Below, piece after piece: positions 35,264 to 45,051 of a stretch of DNA of 64,000 bases. The stretch is from UBA9926 sp913064795. GTDB taxonomy: Bacteria; Pseudomonadota; Gammaproteobacteria; Pseudomonadales; Azotimanducaceae. The stretch lies in NCBI GenBank assembly GCA_045560765.1, contig JBJKZD010000003.1, positions 87,837 to 151,836 of the forward strand, in the 5' to 3' direction. Each line of letters starts with the position of its first letter. The first letter of the stretch is position 1. The notes below the pieces were generated by a model. That model saw only the letters and a list, made by a program, of their open reading frames with translations. It ran no database searches and was not told the origin of the DNA. The position numbers and the translations under genes were made by a program.

Positions 35264-35779
35264 TCAATGATCCATGGTGAGTGTGTCTTCCAAAAATATT
35301 GCTTCAGTATCGACCTTGCTTGTCAGAAACGAATTGGCAAGTACTCCCGATAAAGTCGCTACCATACCCGACATGGTTGGGATCGTTGCTGCCGAGACCC
35401 CTGCCGCCATAGAGCGCGCATTACCACCGGAATAGGTCATTGCTTCGAAGACCTGAACCATGCCCGTCACGGTACCCAGCAGTCCGAGTAACGGCAGCAA
35501 AGCAATTAACGTTTTAATCAGTCCCATGTTCGCCCGCAAGCGCTCATTCACTTCGGATATCAACCGCTCCCGAATCATTCTAGAGTGCCAAGAATTTCTC
35601 TCCGCTCGGCTTTCCCAGAACGTCAAAGCATCACTGACATCTTTCTTATGCTCGGACCTGATGAACATAAAACGTTCACACACGATTGCCCACATTAAGA
35701 AGGTGGCTGCGGCGATGAGGTACAAAACGTCACCACCGGCCTCCATGAAGGTTCTAATTGCTACGAAAAATGGTTCCAC
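35264..35779 (-). CDS. exbB: MotA/TolQ/ExbB proton channel protein (ExbB2 type)
   Basis: ExbB forms the pentameric inner-membrane channel around ExbD. The 171-aa protein has three helices: one near the N-terminus (VLYLIAAATFLMWAIVCERF), one in LIKTLIALLPLLGLLGTVTG and one in GVSAATIPTMSGMVATLSGVL. It is the compact ExbB2 form without the large N-terminal domain of the TtpC protein encoded 2 bases upstream. Two ExbB-like proteins in one operon is characteristic of TtpC-type systems. Confidence 0.93.
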   Translation of the reverse strand: MEPFFVAIRTFMEAGGDVLYLIAAATFLMWAIVCERFMFIRSEHKKDVSDALTFWESRAERNSWHSRMIRERLISEVNERLRANMGLIKTLIALLPLLGLLGTVTGMVQVFEAMTYSGGNARSMAAGVSAATIPTMSGMVATLSGVLANSFLTSKVDTEAIFLEDTLTMDH

Positions 35780-35781
35780 AA

Positions 35782-37155
35782 TTACTTGCTCGCTTTCTCT
35801 GCGTGTTCGGCAATCAGCCCACCACTTTGCTCATTGAGCACCTGCATGATGCTCTGAGCGCGGCTGTGCACAAAATAATGCAAAAGAACGGTGGGTATCG
35901 CGACCGTCAAACCGAGCACAGTTGTGATCAAGGCTTGGGAAATACCACCCGCCATTGTTTTAGGATCACCGGTACCGAACAGTGTAATCGCTTGGAAGGT
36001 CACGATCATTCCGATAACCGTACCCAGAAGCCCCAGCAATGGCGCAACCATCGAGATAATCTTAATGAACCCGACAAAGCGGTTGATCGCAGGCTGTTCT
36101 TTCAAAATCGCTTCGTCGATCTTGAGCTGCAAGGTCTCAGAATCTACATCACTGTTTTCCTGATAGACCGAGACGATTCGCCCCAGGGGGTTGGTTGTAG
36201 AAGGGCTTCCAGCATTTTTTGCCTGTGTGTTCACCTTCATTCCTAGCAGCGTCAGCGATACAAACTTTGCGACTGCGATGATCAAAGCAATGATCCCTAA
36301 GCTGATAATGACATAGCCTGGAATGCCGCCTTGATGAATGCGTTCTTCAAGGGTTGGCACTTGAATCTGCAGCGCCAACAGTTGACCGCGGGTTGGGTCG
36401 AGCCCAAAGGGAACAAAACCCGATGATGCAGCGAGTAAGGTCTGAGTGGAATCCACGAACCGCGATTCAGGCTGTTTCGGCAGCTCTTTAATCAGCTGAT
36501 TTTCAATATCATAGGTCACATACCCCTCTCCACTAACGAGGTTGTATGAGCCGACACGAATCACTTCTTGCGTTACTTTTTCGCCGTCAAGCTTAATCAT
36601 CTCTGCTGAGAAGCGACTGACCTTGGCAGACTCCGTCATTTCTCGCTGTAACTCGAACCAAAGTCTTTCAATTTCCTCGATCGTAGCGAGCTTAGAGCTC
36701 TTACCCATGGATTGAGCGAATTCACCCAACCATTGGCCGCGTCCCGGAAATTCAGCACTGATAATCGACCCTTCGAAAACGCCCTGAGTATCTCCAGCGA
36801 CTTGCTGAAGCACGCCAAACAATTCGCGCAAGGAGCCTAATCGCTTCGCTAAAATTTCCTGCTTGGCAGCAATATCCTGCTCATTCTTCTCAAATTGCGC
36901 CTCAAGGCGTTCGGAGCGAGCTTCTTCATTGGCTTGCTCACGCTGCGCTTTTCGGACCTCGCCTTGTTGTCGGCTCTTATCGGCCAGAAACTCCTGCTCA
37001 CGACGTTCGTTCAAACGCGCGTTAACGACTTTGCCTTCTTTAACGAGTTGGAGTAACTCCGCAAGCGACTTGGCTTCAACTTCCTCGCTAACCGCTTGAG
37101 ACTGTGCGCCCAACAATGCTGCAGAGAGGGCAATACTCATCAATACCTTTTTCAT
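35782..37155 (-). CDS. ttpC: TtpC-type ExbB-like protein with periplasmic coiled coil
   Basis: This 457-aa protein has a signal peptide (VLMSIALSAALLGAQSQA), a charged, probably coiled-coil stretch (about residues 40-115, rich in RREQEF and EARSERLEAQFEK), a periplasmic domain, then a C-terminal ExbB-like channel with three helices (GYVIISLGIIALIIAVAKFV, MVAPLLGLLGTVIGMIVTFQ, ALITTVLGLTVAIPTVLLHY). In Vibrio the homologue TtpC is required for TonB2 function. It is second in the operon and directly precedes exbB. Confidence 0.92.
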   Translation of the reverse strand: MKKVLMSIALSAALLGAQSQAVSEEVEAKSLAELLQLVKEGKVVNARLNERREQEFLADKSRQQGEVRKAQREQANEEARSERLEAQFEKNEQDIAAKQEILAKRLGSLRELFGVLQQVAGDTQGVFEGSIISAEFPGRGQWLGEFAQSMGKSSKLATIEEIERLWFELQREMTESAKVSRFSAEMIKLDGEKVTQEVIRVGSYNLVSGEGYVTYDIENQLIKELPKQPESRFVDSTQTLLAASSGFVPFGLDPTRGQLLALQIQVPTLEERIHQGGIPGYVIISLGIIALIIAVAKFVSLTLLGMKVNTQAKNAGSPSTTNPLGRIVSVYQENSDVDSETLQLKIDEAILKEQPAINRFVGFIKIISMVAPLLGLLGTVIGMIVTFQAITLFGTGDPKTMAGGISQALITTVLGLTVAIPTVLLHYFVHSRAQSIMQVLNEQSGGLIAEHAEKASK

Positions 37156-37157
37156 GC

Positions 37158-37940
37158 TTACTCTCCTGCCGCTTTAATGGGTAATTTCACGAGATCTGCG
37201 GTTTGAGTCTTACGAGCTATTCGCAATGCGTCCCTGACGCCCGTTCTGTACTCATCGCCTAAAATGAACCAATCACGCGCTTCATTATCCCAAACCCCTG
37301 TTGTTTCACCGTCTGGGGATTGAAAAACCAAAGACACTCTTCCCCACTTCAACATATCCACTTGGCGGGTTTTACCATCAAGCTCGATGACGTCAGTGTA
37401 GGCTTCGATCGTCGAACCGTATGCATTTTCCACTTGGTAAGCCTGAAGCACTTGACTGAACTTTTCCGCGACACTCACGTCCGCCCGGTCCAGGGTATCT
37501 TTGAGGAATTCGACCCGCTCGACTCTTTCGGACATCAGGAACGGAACATCAAGGCTGACAAAGTTCTCTAAATTGTCGATCATGCGCTCAATCAGCGGCC
37601 CAATCTGCCGCTCAATCACCGTTACACTATCGATGGATTCCTCTAGGTCCGCCAGTTCTTCATTCTGACTCCGGATCAATCGTTCCTGCTGCAGGTTGTA
37701 GACCTTAAGGCCATCGACCACCTTCATGATCTGCTTGTATTGCGTCAGCAAGTCTCGCGTCTGGTCTTTAACTTCATCGATTTTAAGCTGTGATTGTTTT
37801 CCAGCTTGTGTCGTAACAGCGCGAACGCCTAGGACTTCATCGAGTGACTGTGCTACGACGGTTTGCACCTGCACAACTGACGCCAAGAGCATCAGCACTG
37901 CGAGCAGTCCTGCCCTGATTTTTGGTTGTTTCATGATCAT
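37158..37940 (-). CDS. DUF3450 periplasmic protein of the TonB system
   Basis: This 260-aa exported protein has a signal peptide (LLAVLMLLASVVQVQTVVA) and then a helical, probably coiled-coil middle (DQTRDLLTQYKQIMKVVDGL, QNEELADLEESI) and the DUF3450 C-terminal block RQVDMLKWGRVSLVFQSPDG. DUF3450 proteins are regularly the first gene of TtpC-type TonB operons; their biochemical role is not known. An ATG at 37934 has better ribosome-site spacing (AGG seven bases upstream) than the one at 37940. The operon promoter lies about 100 bases upstream. Confidence 0.9.
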   Translation of the reverse strand: MIMKQPKIRAGLLAVLMLLASVVQVQTVVAQSLDEVLGVRAVTTQAGKQSQLKIDEVKDQTRDLLTQYKQIMKVVDGLKVYNLQQERLIRSQNEELADLEESIDSVTVIERQIGPLIERMIDNLENFVSLDVPFLMSERVERVEFLKDTLDRADVSVAEKFSQVLQAYQVENAYGSTIEAYTDVIELDGKTRQVDMLKWGRVSLVFQSPDGETTGVWDNEARDWFILGDEYRTGVRDALRIARKTQTADLVKLPIKAAGE

Positions 37941-38036
37941 ACCTATTTCGGATTGTTGCTCTGTTCTTATTTAGCCAATGAGAAAAAACGCCAAACCTCC
38001 CCCTTTGGAAATGGCGCCTACATTGACCACCCCCGA

Positions 38037-38065
38037 AGAATGTAGAAGCAGTCAGGCTTTGTCAA
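38037..38065 (-). promoter_or_regulatory. Near-consensus promoter of the TonB/Ttp operon
   Basis: Read on the minus strand: a perfect -35 TTGACA (38065-38060), 17-bp spacer, and CATTCT (38042-38037) as -10. The predicted start near 38030 leaves a leader of about 90 bases. A second, weaker pair (TTGGCG near 37994) lies closer to the gene. No clear Fur box was seen. Confidence 0.65.
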
Positions 38066-38229
38066 GCGTCACTCCGCAGATTGACCACTAAATTGGGGGC
38101 AAAATGCCCGAGGAAAGCCCATATCTGCTCTCGAATGCCAACCCATCGAACATCAGGGTCATATCCTTAGACCTGCGAGAGAATATCCATTCGGCGACAC
38201 ACTCGCTTCTCGCCTCAATTTGACTCAAA

Positions 38230-38600
38230 GCAGCAGACCCCTCATAGGCTAGAAACGTTGCCAGCGGACAGAACAAAACTCACTGACAGCTGCGTCTGCA
38301 GGTGCAAAATCAGGAGCGTTCCTTTTGAACGCTCTGCTAGAGCGTCTTTGCTGAAAAACTTTTTTGAAGAGGCATTTAAATCGCCCATTTTCTGAAGCAC
38401 GCTTTTCAGAAAAGCTTCGAAGAGGGGATCAGCGGTGTGGATACAATGCAGCGTATTTGAGCCTTCGGCTCCTAGCGGCGAATCAGAAAGCACAAACCGA
38501 GCAAGGGATAAAGCCCGCACACATTGAGCCGACCCCCGTTTTGATCAGAGGTGATGGTTGAGGTGATGGTCAGTGGTCGTGGTCAGGGGGCGCCACCGTA
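38230..38600. other. Hairpin-rich intergenic region, candidate structured RNA
   Basis: Between the TonB operon promoter and the glutathione S-transferase gene lie several perfect hairpins: 38314-38334 (8-bp stem), 38330-38344 (6-bp stem, sharing bases with the first), 38401-38415 (6-bp stem) and 38459-38471 (5-bp stem, loop TTC). A 12-bp near-perfect tandem repeat is at 38548-38571. Open frames on the minus strand (38242-38520, 92 codons; 38088-38276) have no ribosome site or family I can name. The segment could be a small RNA, a mobile palindromic element, or unassigned coding sequence. Confidence 0.4.
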
Positions 38601-38666
38601 GGCAGGTTTAAGGAGCAAACCCTTGTGGTAACAAGCTCGCTCAGCAGTAATGCGACTCAAACACTC

Positions 38667-39362
38667 TTAAAACAGTTTTTCTCTCGCTTCCGTTGTGTTG
38701 AAGTTCCCGAGGGGAATGAGATCCGCGCCAGTTTCAAACCCGCGCTTAACTGCTTCGCGATTCATCAAACCTGCATACCAAGCCTCAACCGCGGGAAAGT
38801 GTTCCAGGGCAACCCGATGACGTTCATGCCGGAACACCCAACCCAATACCGCGATGTCCGCGATACTGTAATCACCGGCTAAAAAAGAAGTTTTTTGAAG
38901 TTGCCGCTCCAGAATCTGATAGTGCTTCAGACATTCCCTTTGGTATCGATCAATTGCATAGACGATTTTTTCAGTGGCATACTGATTAAAATGATGACTT
39001 TGACCTGCCATCGGGCCAAGGCCTCCAACCTGCCAGAACAACCACTGCAAACAACGCCAGCGATTTTCCACAGACTCCGGCAGAAATCGCCCAAACCAAT
39101 CCGCGAGATACAATAATATCGCACCTGATTCAAATATCGTCCTAGGCAAGGATTCTGCCGAATGGTGATGAATCAACCCCGGAATTTTTTCGTTGGCAAA
39201 TCGATCGATGAAGTCAGGAGCGTGTTGGTCTCCTGCCGTAATATTGACCGGAATCAAGCGATACGGCACCTCGAGCTCTTCAAGAAGGATCGAAACTTTA
39301 TACCCATTGGGCGTTGGCCAAAAATAAAGTTCGAAAATCTCTGCTTCAGTTGAGGTGATCAT
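38667..39362 (-). CDS. Glutathione S-transferase, YfcG/YghU-like
   Basis: This cytosolic GST of 231 aa has an N-terminal thioredoxin fold (FWPTPNGYKVSILLEEL, then EKIPGL and FESGAILLYLADWFGRFLP, the glutathione-binding E-S pair) and a C-terminal helical domain (WLFWQVGGLGPMAGQSHHF, YSIADIAVLGWV). The TPNGYKVSILLEEL and QVGGLGPMAGQ blocks are typical of the YfcG/YghU (Nu) class, which has disulfide-bond reductase activity. Its start overlaps the 3' end of the upstream dienelactone hydrolase gene by 17 bases, so co-expression is likely. Confidence 0.91.
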   Translation of the reverse strand: MITSTEAEIFELYFWPTPNGYKVSILLEELEVPYRLIPVNITAGDQHAPDFIDRFANEKIPGLIHHHSAESLPRTIFESGAILLYLADWFGRFLPESVENRWRCLQWLFWQVGGLGPMAGQSHHFNQYATEKIVYAIDRYQRECLKHYQILERQLQKTSFLAGDYSIADIAVLGWVFRHERHRVALEHFPAVEAWYAGLMNREAVKRGFETGADLIPLGNFNTTEAREKLF

Positions 39363-40026
39363 TGAAAAAATCTAAGGTCCGGCCGAGTGCCGCTTCAGAG
39401 GCGGCTGCGTCGTAGGTCGAGCGATGGTTGCAATTAAAACCGTGGTCGGCTGGATAAACAAATAGCGGTGATTCTGGCTGAGCTTTTTGGACCAAAGCCA
39501 CGTCATCCTGACTGATATGTGCGTCCTCAGCTGCAAAGTGAAACATCACCGGCACCGTTGGCTTTTGACCAAGCTCTCCAGCCACTCCTCCACCGTAATA
39601 GCTGACGGCGCAACTTAAACCGGACAGCTGACAGGCCGCTAGCCAACTCATTAGACCGCCGAAACAATAGCCCACGATTCCTACAGGTCCCTGACTTCCG
39701 GCAGCCTCAATGGTCGCTTGGAGGTCTTTTAGGGCATCCTCTCTTTTTAGTTTTCCTCGAGCCAATTCAACACCCTGCATCATGTCTGCTCCGGAGTACC
39801 CCAGGGAGATGCCCCGCTCAACACGATCAAAAAGCGCCGGCGCCAAAACGCGATAGCCCGCTGCTGCAAACCCATCGGCAACCTCGCGAATGTGCGCATT
39901 GACACCAAAAATCTCCTGGATCACCACCAGTGAACCACTACGCTGCGCATCCCCGCTAGGTGGCGCCGCCTCGTAAGCCTCAAACGTGTGGCCATCTGCA
40001 CTGGTCAATGTTTGCATCTGTCCCAT
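39346..40026 (-). CDS. Dienelactone hydrolase family protein
   Basis: This alpha/beta hydrolase (226 aa) has the DLH catalytic cysteine C121 in VGIVGYCFGGLMSWLA, the glutamate E38 in VVIQEIFGVNAHIREVADGF, the aspartate in HFAAEDAHIS and the histidine in YPADHGFNC. Family members open dienelactones or related esters. The frame is open to 40086, but the ATG at 40026 has AAAGGAG at ideal spacing and fits the family. It forms an overlapping pair with the GST gene. The true substrate is unknown. Confidence 0.9.
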   Translation of the reverse strand: MGQMQTLTSADGHTFEAYEAAPPSGDAQRSGSLVVIQEIFGVNAHIREVADGFAAAGYRVLAPALFDRVERGISLGYSGADMMQGVELARGKLKREDALKDLQATIEAAGSQGPVGIVGYCFGGLMSWLAACQLSGLSCAVSYYGGGVAGELGQKPTVPVMFHFAAEDAHISQDDVALVQKAQPESPLFVYPADHGFNCNHRSTYDAAASEAALGRTLDFFNDHLN

Positions 40027-40369
40027 TTCTTTCTCCTTTATATAGACGCTTTTAAATAGGCGCTTTATTAACAGCGCTGAAACCAAACCACTTAAAGTGA
40101 TACCGAAGGATGAACATTATTCGGCGGTCTAAAATTTTACGATCTCCAATCACCAGACGGCTAACCCATAGCAGGGCAATATTTCCATCATGACCCTTCC
40201 GAGCTCTGCGCTAGATACGATCCTGGGCTTTCCACAGGCGCTCGAGCTTTAGAGCACTCGATTAAATTCGTGATACTGCAAACCCCTTGCTTGGTGAGTC
40301 GTCAAACCCCCCAATCATACGAAAAAGATCTTTCCCTCTACAAACTCAATGAGGCTTCATTCGGTTACG
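40027..40369. other. Intergenic region between M16 peptidase and dienelactone hydrolase genes
   Basis: Both neighbours read on the minus strand, so this region must carry the promoter of the hydrolase-GST pair. I found no open frame, clear terminator or strong promoter hexamers. Confidence 0.35.
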
Positions 40370-43270
40370 TCACAGAAGCACCTGATCAAAATCAGCCGAT
40401 AATTCACTCGCGGCTTCATGACTAGTAACAACACAAAGACTCGATTGCCGAGCCAAAATATCTGCAGCGACCGCCTTAACCTCTGCGGACGTTACAGCCA
40501 GAATGGCTTGGCGCTGCGCACGCCGAAACGTCTCGGAGCGTCCGTGAAGCCTTTGATAAAAATCTCCCCGCGCGGCACCGGCTGGCGATCCTGGCGCATC
40601 AAGGCTGCTAATGATTCCTAGAATCGCTTCTTCGACATCCGCTTCGGACAACGGATGTCCAGCCATAAAACCCTCGGACCCCCGAAACACGTCCAGAGTT
40701 CGAGCCAAAGCCGGATCTCGATAAGAATAAAGTCTAAAAACGCCACTCGCTGCATCATAAGAGGCACCTCCGCCATAGGCGCCACCCTTTTCTCGAATTT
40801 CAGGATGCAGGTATTGATGACGAAGTACGACGGCCAAAACTTGAGTGGCAGCACTGAGTTCGTCTCGCTCTGTTGGGCAGGGATAAGCTGCTGCGCAAAA
40901 ATTGACCTGGGTGCTGGTTAAGTACGCAACCCGAGCGACAGGTTGCAAGGGAAAAAGCTCTATGAGCTGATCCTTCGGCGACCTGAAATCACGCTGCCCT
41001 GGCACCATTGCCGAAAGTGCCTCGAGACGCTCGGACTCAGAGATCACGAGCGCGCTCCGCGGTGCCGCTTTGATCCGCTGGTGCAATGCCGACAGCTGCT
41101 CAGCAACCTCTCCTAATCCGCCTTCCTGCACACGTTGCCCTAAATGCTTATACCACTCCAAGCTCCCAAGACCAGTAATGTGGTGGTTCAAAGCAGCGAC
41201 CGGTGCAAAACACGCCGAGGCTGCTGTCATCGCGTAACTGTGGGCTTGGTTGATAACACCCATAGCTTTTCGGGCGGTCAGTTGTTCGATGAGCTCCTTC
41301 AAACGGTCGTGCTCATCAAAACGCAAGCCACCCCGACAATCCTCGAGCAACTGCATCATCGCGTCAGCGTTCCGATGCAACGCTCGACTACTGAGCACAT
41401 GCACAGCCTTAGTCAGCTCCGGCTGCTCAAGGTCTGCGCGCACACTTGCAAATGCATTCATTCCGCCGGAGAGTTCTTGTTGCTGGTTTTGTACCTCTAG
41501 ATAACCTCGATCATAAACGCCCAACTCACCAATGGACTGGTTCAGTATCGGCAAAAGCTGCCATTCCTGCGGATCAAGACTGGGCAGTTCGGACAATAAC
41601 TGATGATAAACAATGCCATTACATCCAGCCCCATAGGCAGTAATCGGACCCACAACTGAAGGCGATGCATAATCCCGATCGCCAGGAATATCTGCCACCG
41701 AGACCTTGGGCAAAATCTCAAGATCTTCAATCTGATTTTGACGCGCTTCCAGTGCATCGGCTTGAGCTGAGACGGTAAGCCGGTCAGCCTCGGATAAGCC
41801 CCTCGCCAGCGCTGCTAATCGCTGGTTTTCAAACTCACTGGATCGCTGATCTAGATCCGAATCAGGTACTAAAGCCAAGGTGACCCGATGCTGATTATTC
41901 AACAACAGCCGTTGAACCAATTCTTTAACGAACTCTGGCCGTTCAATCTCGGCACCCAGCTCCTTCAGCGCTCGATCTAAGTCTAAAACTTTAAAGGGGT
42001 CTCCCCGATGGATGGCCGCTGGCAGGCAAGAGAAAATAAGCTGGAGACCGTAGGGCATCCCGTCACCTCCCACCTCGCGTTGGGCCAGTTCCATTTGATG
42101 GAGGACGCCCTTTAGCTGCTCCTTGGGAATACCTTTGACCGCGACTTCTTCTAAAACCCCATTGACCAATGCTTCAAATGCCGCAATATCAGGCTCCGAT
42201 ACGCCCTCGAGTCCGCAAACAAAGCTCATCTCAAAGTGGCTTTCCTCTAAACCACACAGTGGCGAGACGCCCTGGGCACCGGGAAACCCCTCCAAGGCAC
42301 GTCGCAGAGGCGATGCGCTGGTGTCGAGCAGCGCATCTGCCAGAAGCGTCGCTTCAAGCATCGCTTTTAAATCCGTGGACTTGCCCAGCAACCAAGCCAA
42401 CATCAAATGCGACTTCGCTGATTCGGCTTCATCCCCGCCAATTCCATAGGGTTCTTGAACACGAACCGGTCCAGACCACCGCTGCTCAGGCAGCACAGCA
42501 ATTTGAGTGGATTGTTTCTCGAAGTGACTGAGCACTCGGTCATCCATGAGTGTCTGTAACGCTGACACCTCTAAGTTGCCGAAGCTCATAAAAATAGCGT
42601 TACTTGGATGGTAGTGCGCTTTATAAAAAGCTTTCAGTGCCGTATGGGTGAGATCAGTAATCGCTACCGGGTCGCCGCCAGAATTATGATGATAGGTTGC
42701 AGTAGGAAATAAGTAGCGATTCAAGGTCTCCCAAAGCACAGATCTCGGCGAACTCATATCACCCTTCATTTCATTGAAGACGACCCCTTTAAACACCAGG
42801 GGTGAATTCAAGTCCTTGGCGTCAGAAAACTCTACACGATGGCCCTCCTGAGCAAAGTCAAGCGGGTCTAGGGACGCAAAAAACACGGCATCCAAATAGA
42901 CATCCAGCAAATTATAAAAATCTCTTTCATTGGTGCTGGCAAATGGGTAGGCGGTGTAATCGCTACCAGTAAAGGCATTCATGAACGTATTCAGCGAACG
43001 CTTAAGCATTGAAAAAAATGGATCTCGCACTGGATAGCGAGCGCTCCCGCACAGGGCGGTGTGTTCAAGAATGTGGGCAACACCAGAGGAATCCTCCGGA
43101 ACCGTACGGAGCGCAACCATAAATGCCCGTTCTGTATGATCGGACTCGAAATGGAAATGCTTGGCGCCGGTTTTTAAGTGTTCGTATTCGTTAATGAAGA
43201 CATCGAGAGTTTCGATTCGCTGGCGCCGCACATGCTCGAATTTTCTCGCTTCCAGGACCGCCTGATTCAT
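40370..43270 (-). CDS. M16C insulinase-family zinc metallopeptidase
   Basis: This 966-aa peptidase belongs to the presequence-protease (PreP/M16C) branch: a single chain of two clam-shell halves that digest short peptides. The inverted zinc motif is H66-x-x-E69-H70 (GVAHILEHTALCGS) and the distal glutamate E167 lies in GVVFNEMKGDMSSP. The second half carries EIREKGGAYGGGASYDAASG, the conserved substrate-binding R/Y region. No signal peptide is seen, so it is probably cytoplasmic. It overlaps the upstream AGCS symporter gene as ATGA, suggesting peptide breakdown linked to amino-acid transport. Confidence 0.93.
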   Translation of the reverse strand: MNQAVLEARKFEHVRRQRIETLDVFINEYEHLKTGAKHFHFESDHTERAFMVALRTVPEDSSGVAHILEHTALCGSARYPVRDPFFSMLKRSLNTFMNAFTGSDYTAYPFASTNERDFYNLLDVYLDAVFFASLDPLDFAQEGHRVEFSDAKDLNSPLVFKGVVFNEMKGDMSSPRSVLWETLNRYLFPTATYHHNSGGDPVAITDLTHTALKAFYKAHYHPSNAIFMSFGNLEVSALQTLMDDRVLSHFEKQSTQIAVLPEQRWSGPVRVQEPYGIGGDEAESAKSHLMLAWLLGKSTDLKAMLEATLLADALLDTSASPLRRALEGFPGAQGVSPLCGLEESHFEMSFVCGLEGVSEPDIAAFEALVNGVLEEVAVKGIPKEQLKGVLHQMELAQREVGGDGMPYGLQLIFSCLPAAIHRGDPFKVLDLDRALKELGAEIERPEFVKELVQRLLLNNQHRVTLALVPDSDLDQRSSEFENQRLAALARGLSEADRLTVSAQADALEARQNQIEDLEILPKVSVADIPGDRDYASPSVVGPITAYGAGCNGIVYHQLLSELPSLDPQEWQLLPILNQSIGELGVYDRGYLEVQNQQQELSGGMNAFASVRADLEQPELTKAVHVLSSRALHRNADAMMQLLEDCRGGLRFDEHDRLKELIEQLTARKAMGVINQAHSYAMTAASACFAPVAALNHHITGLGSLEWYKHLGQRVQEGGLGEVAEQLSALHQRIKAAPRSALVISESERLEALSAMVPGQRDFRSPKDQLIELFPLQPVARVAYLTSTQVNFCAAAYPCPTERDELSAATQVLAVVLRHQYLHPEIREKGGAYGGGASYDAASGVFRLYSYRDPALARTLDVFRGSEGFMAGHPLSEADVEEAILGIISSLDAPGSPAGAARGDFYQRLHGRSETFRRAQRQAILAVTSAEVKAVAADILARQSSLCVVTSHEAASELSADFDQVLL

Positions 43271-44937
43271 CGAACTTCTTTGGAGGCTTCTGCATCAAAA
43301 GCTTCCCAATAATCGGCCACAGCATCCTTCATCTCACGCCTCAGAAGTAAAATCGCAACCAAATTAGGAATTGTCATGAAGGCTACAGTAATCGCAGCGA
43401 TCAACCAGATGAGCGAAGTGTCCGCAACCGCGGCGAAGAAAAACCCCACGACATACGCCAATCGATAGGGAGTTAGCCACTGGGTTCCGAAAAGATAGAC
43501 CACAGCGCGGTCACCATAATAACTCCAGGCTACCGCTGTCGAAAATGCAAAGAGCAACAGCACTAGGGCCACCACATACCGCCCGTAATCACCGAACACA
43601 CTCCGAGTGAACGCTTCAGAGGTTAGCGCAGCAGAGTGAATAAGCGAGGCCCCAGAAATTGCCACGGCGGTTTCCAGGTTGCCATCAACAACATTCAGCG
43701 AGCCCGTATATCGTCGATCGTCATCACCCACTTGAACATCTTCCGCAATCGATCGATTGTGAATCAAGGTATAGGGGCCCGGTTGCATCAGTCCCTCCAC
43801 CACCTCAATTTTCCCGGAAAATGGCTGGATTGCCGTCGCACCGCCATTGAGCAAGCCAAACAATTCCGTGCGATCGGCTGAATCTGAATCATCCCATACA
43901 CCTTCGACGAATTGTGTATCGAAGGCTTGAAACTGATTTTGATGCTTCTCGGTCCAGACACCCGAGGACAAGATAACAAGACCCGTTAAGGTGCAAATGA
44001 TAATGGTGTCGATAAAGGGTTCTAGAATCGAGACCATCCCCTCAGCTACCGGTTGATCTGTCCGTGCTGCAGCGTGCGCGATCGGTGCACTGCCCTGCCC
44101 GGCTTCGTTGGAGTAAAGTCCTCGGCCGACGCCTTTATTAAAAGCATAAGCAAAGGTCGCACCGAGAAAGCCCCCGGCTGCTGCAGAACCTGTGAACGCA
44201 TCCTGAAATACGCTAACTAAAGCCGGCCCAACCTGATCGATATTCGCAAAGACCACCGCCAAACCAGCAACAAAGTAAATGACGGCCATGGTCGGCACGA
44301 TGCGCTCGGCCACTCGGATAATTCGTTTGACGCCGCCAAGAATCACAATGGCAAGCAGGATGCCTAAAACGAGCCCTGTTACCCAGGGATCAATGCCAAA
44401 AGTTCCTTCCAGACCGACTGCTATGTTGTTGCTCTGGGGCATATTACCCGACCCAAAGCTGCTGACGATGGTGGCGAGGGCAAAGATGACCCCCAGCCAC
44501 TTCATATTCAGACCTTTCTCCATCACAAACATCGGGCCGCCTACAATATGACCGTCATCATCTTGCTCTCGATACTTGTGGCTGAGGGTCACCTCAACAA
44601 ACTTAGTTGTCATCCCGAAAAAAGCGGTCATCCACATCCAGAACAGCGCGGCGGGACCCCCCAAAAATATTGCGAACGCGACGCCGCCGATATTGCCTGT
44701 TCCTACCGTGCCTGAGATCGCGGTCGTCAGGGCTTGAAAGTGCGAGGCATCTCCGACGGCACCCGATCGATCATACTTCCCTCGAACGACCCGCCAGGCA
44801 TGTCGAAAATAAAAGATCTGCGGGGCTTTTAAGTAAATCGTAAAAAAAATCCCCGTGCCCAACAGTAGATAAGGAAAATACCAGGCAGATTGGAGCAATC
44901 CATCCAGTCCAGTAAGCATCAGTTCAACATCACCCAT
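43267..44937 (-). CDS. Alanine/glycine:cation symporter (AGCS family)
   Basis: This 556-aa inner-membrane symporter takes up alanine or glycine with Na+ or H+. Family marks are FRHAWRVVRGKYD, ALTTAISGTVGTGNIGGVA (the AGCS signature), GAFNKGVGRG-like KGVGRGLYSNEAGQGSAPIA and late helices ending in VAILLLRREMKDAV. Compared with standard members it has a hydrophilic insertion of roughly 110 residues (about 335-445) between helices, containing GDDDRRYTGSLNV, which would sit outside the membrane. It is the first gene of a pair with the M16C peptidase. Confidence 0.92.
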   Translation of the reverse strand: MGDVELMLTGLDGLLQSAWYFPYLLLGTGIFFTIYLKAPQIFYFRHAWRVVRGKYDRSGAVGDASHFQALTTAISGTVGTGNIGGVAFAIFLGGPAALFWMWMTAFFGMTTKFVEVTLSHKYREQDDDGHIVGGPMFVMEKGLNMKWLGVIFALATIVSSFGSGNMPQSNNIAVGLEGTFGIDPWVTGLVLGILLAIVILGGVKRIIRVAERIVPTMAVIYFVAGLAVVFANIDQVGPALVSVFQDAFTGSAAAGGFLGATFAYAFNKGVGRGLYSNEAGQGSAPIAHAAARTDQPVAEGMVSILEPFIDTIIICTLTGLVILSSGVWTEKHQNQFQAFDTQFVEGVWDDSDSADRTELFGLLNGGATAIQPFSGKIEVVEGLMQPGPYTLIHNRSIAEDVQVGDDDRRYTGSLNVVDGNLETAVAISGASLIHSAALTSEAFTRSVFGDYGRYVVALVLLLFAFSTAVAWSYYGDRAVVYLFGTQWLTPYRLAYVVGFFFAAVADTSLIWLIAAITVAFMTIPNLVAILLLRREMKDAVADYWEAFDAEASKEVR

Positions 44938-45051
44938 AACATTCTCTTTTGGTCAACAACAAGCCAAGACTTAAGTTAGCAAATTAAGTACCACCAAGAT
45001 ACGTTGCCCTAGCTCAATCGATCGTTGATCCGAACCAGGATCTGCTCCCCG

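Noticed and set aside
38242..38520. 92-codon minus-strand gene
   Set aside because: No ribosome site and no known family, and it is crossed by strong hairpins; left as an unassigned region rather than called a gene.
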